Positions 62,415 through 64,000 of a stretch of DNA of 64,000 nt are shown here, one piece after another (positions within the stretch are counted from its first letter, which is position 1; the number at the start of each line of letters is the position of its first letter). The translations under genes and the position numbers were made by a program. The DNA comes from an uncultured Porphyromonas sp. (GTDB lineage: Bacteria > Bacteroidota > Bacteroidia > Bacteroidales > Porphyromonadaceae), in the NCBI RefSeq assembly GCF_902489635.1, contig NZ_CABUAN010000008.1, forward strand, positions 1 to 64,000, given 5' to 3'. A model generated the notes under the pieces. The model was not told the origin of the DNA and ran no database searches. It saw only the letters and a program-made list of their open reading frames with translations.

Positions 62415-63920
62415 ATGCAACTACGATCCACCACGCTTTACGCCTTACTCTTACTGCTACTCCTACCATTGTCCGGGAGGGCGCAACAAGATATCATAGA
62501 CACCACGCAAGCTGTGCAAATACTGCAACAAGCCGAGCAGCGTGGGGAGGCCCGCTATGGAGTCTCCGTGTGGCGCATCGATGAGGACAAGCCCCTACTT
62601 GACTACCGCAGCAGAGAGCGATTTACACCCGCCTCCGTGACCAAGATCTTTTCCTCCGCCACGGCACTCATAGCCCTGGGTGCCGACTATCAGTTTCCCA
62701 CAGAGATCGGTTACAGAGGCTCCATCACAAAGGATGGCGTACTCAAAGGCGATCTCATCATCGTAGGGCATGGTGACCCCTCACTCGAATCGAAGCATTA
62801 CCCACGTCGCAAGGGCATCTTCTACGATCAGGTCTACCTAGCACTGCAAAAGGCGGGCATCCGCCAGATACAAGGTCGCATCGTCGTCGACGCCTCAGCC
62901 TACTGCGACGAAGGCTATCTAGAAGCATGGCCCCGAGAGGACTGGGGCCGGCGCTACGCTCCAGCTCTCTATGGAGTCAATCTCTGCGACAACATCATGC
63001 AGGTCGGCATCTCCGCACAGGAGGTGGCAAAAGGAGCTAAGGCACCCACCTTCCTCCACCCCTCCACACCAGGTCATGCGTGGCAGATGAACATACAGTT
63101 GGTCAAGCGTGGCAATCAACTAGCCATCTCAGCAGACCGCGACTCCCGCACCACACGCCGTCTCTCGGGTCGCCTAGCGCGTGGCAGCTCTAGGCGACAG
63201 GTCATCGCCTGCGACCTAAGCAACCCCGCGATGGCACTGGCACTGCAGCTAGCCGAGCATCTACAGCGACGTGGCATAGAGCTCGCCGAATGCCAGAGTG
63301 TCGCCTATTATGACAAGTCCGCTCCGACACTCACCACCCTACTAGACATCTACCTAAGTCCGCATCTGAGCGAGCTGATACGCACCTGCAACTATCACAG
63401 TGTCAACCTCTACGCCGAGGCTCTCCTCCGTAGCATAGGCAACCGCTTTGGTGCCATACAGCAGGGCGGATGTATCTCAACGACCGAAGCCCTGCGGCAA
63501 GAGATGAACTACTGGCGGGAGACTTGCTCCCTCTCGGCTGACGAGCTGGAGCTCTACGACGGCTCTGGACTATCCCCCCGCAGCAAGCTCTCACCCTATG
63601 CGCTGACCGCCGCCTTGCGACAAGTCTTCCAGCTACCGCTACCTGTCTCAGATCCATTCATCCTCTCCCTGCCTCAAGTGGGTCGTGAGGGCACTGTCCG
63701 CAATTTGCTCCCAGCATCGCAGCTCACCGCTTACTTCAAGAGCGGCTCCATACGAGGCGTGCAAAACTATGCAGGCTACGTCAGCTACAACGGCCACACC
63801 TACTGCGTCTCCATCCTCGCCAACAATATGCGCCATCGAGGCAACACCCGACGCACTATGACGCAAGTATTAAAGGCACTCTTCCCCAATACCCCTGCGC
63901 CAAAAGCCTCTAACTCCTAG
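62415..63920 (+). CDS. dacB: D-alanyl-D-alanine carboxypeptidase/endopeptidase (PBP4)
   Basis: It trims or cleaves peptidoglycan cross-links in the periplasm. The chosen ATG (M-Q-L-R-S-T-T) gives 501 residues with a signal peptide ending near G-R-A-Q (24). An upstream GTG at 62364 is in frame but adds 17 residues ahead of the signal. The S13 motifs are S-V-T-K (SxxK, near 76), S-V-N (SxN, near 330) and K-S-G (near 453). It follows the M23/LysM gene by about 160 bp and may be part of the same unit. Confidence 0.93.
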   Translation: MQLRSTTLYALLLLLLLPLSGRAQQDIIDTTQAVQILQQAEQRGEARYGVSVWRIDEDKPLLDYRSRERFTPASVTKIFSSATALIALGADYQFPTEIGYRGSITKDGVLKGDLIIVGHGDPSLESKHYPRRKGIFYDQVYLALQKAGIRQIQGRIVVDASAYCDEGYLEAWPREDWGRRYAPALYGVNLCDNIMQVGISAQEVAKGAKAPTFLHPSTPGHAWQMNIQLVKRGNQLAISADRDSRTTRRLSGRLARGSSRRQVIACDLSNPAMALALQLAEHLQRRGIELAECQSVAYYDKSAPTLTTLLDIYLSPHLSELIRTCNYHSVNLYAEALLRSIGNRFGAIQQGGCISTTEALRQEMNYWRETCSLSADELELYDGSGLSPRSKLSPYALTAALRQVFQLPLPVSDPFILSLPQVGREGTVRNLLPASQLTAYFKSGSIRGVQNYAGYVSYNGHTYCVSILANNMRHRGNTRRTMTQVLKALFPNTPAPKASNS

Positions 63921-63964
63921 CCGATTCGTCCCGAAAAAGCGGACTCTCCTGAGAACCTACATGT

Positions 63965-64000
63965 ATGAATTTTCGTTTCCTACGTGGGAACGGAAACTTT
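63965..64000 (+). repeat. Start of another CACGTGG-type block (cut by window edge)
   Basis: GAATTTTCGTTTCC, loop, then GGGAACGG matches the opening hairpin at position 1 and at 33605. Stem bases differ in pairs (CG here against TA there). Only the first part is in the window. Confidence 0.6.

Overview
The window looks like a chromosome segment of an anaerobic Bacteroidota member, most likely Porphyromonas or a close relative. The grounds are Bacteroidota-type promoters (TAnnTTTG at -7), a SusC/SusD pair whose SusC closely resembles RagA of P. gingivalis as I remember that sequence, a secreted serine protease with a type IX secretion (T9SS) C-terminal signal, a complete Na+-translocating NADH:quinone reductase operon, and a superoxide dismutase close to that of P. 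gingivalis. Most genes are housekeeping genes with uniform, moderately high GC. One short stretch (about 49.3-50.8 kb) is clearly AT-rich and looks acquired.

Layout. 0.4-5.5 kb: rpsA (minus), rplY, sodB and mdh. 5.7-13.0 kb: purH followed by the rod-shape and elongation genes mreB-mreC-mreD-mrdA-rodA. 13.5-16.0 kb: manC and a DUF2851 gene. 16.2-18.3 kb: a DUF3575 / DUF3868-OmpA-like pair on the minus strand. 18.5-24.5 kb: nqrABCDEF (minus). 25.0-33.1 kb: a RagB/SusD-like lipoprotein, a RagA/SusC-like transporter and a PepK-like T9SS protease, all minus; together they look like a cut-and-import module for peptides. 34.0-43.6 kb: part of the division and cell wall (dcw) cluster, rsmH-ftsL-ftsI-murE-mraY-murD-ftsW, without mraZ upstream or murG-murC-ftsQAZ downstream. 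43.6-48.2 kb (minus): greA-HIT-phoH-purC-ubiE/menG-aroE. 49.2-50.9 kb: an AT-rich islet with a truncated ISL3-type transposase and an unknown gene, lying between two copies of the leader that precedes ssrA. 51.0-51.4 kb: ssrA (tmRNA). 51.8-58.1 kb: an alpha/beta hydrolase, ftsK, a lolA-like gene, panD and ffh. 58.3-63.9 kb: a broken lipoprotein gene, a C1 cysteine peptidase, an M23/LysM peptidase and dacB (PBP4).

The intergenic DNA is more unusual than the genes. A 175-bp element occurs four times, in both orientations, nearly identical, with matching terminal inverted repeats and 5-bp target duplications: a recently active MITE. Its 27-nt terminal hairpin also occurs alone twice. A second, unrelated family of palindromic blocks, built around CCACGTGG boxes and 21-bp tandem units, occurs in at least seven intergenic places; its stems differ between copies by paired changes, which points to selection on structure. 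I know no described function for this family.

All positions and motif matches were read by eye. Family names rest on recognised motifs and remembered homologues, not on database searches.
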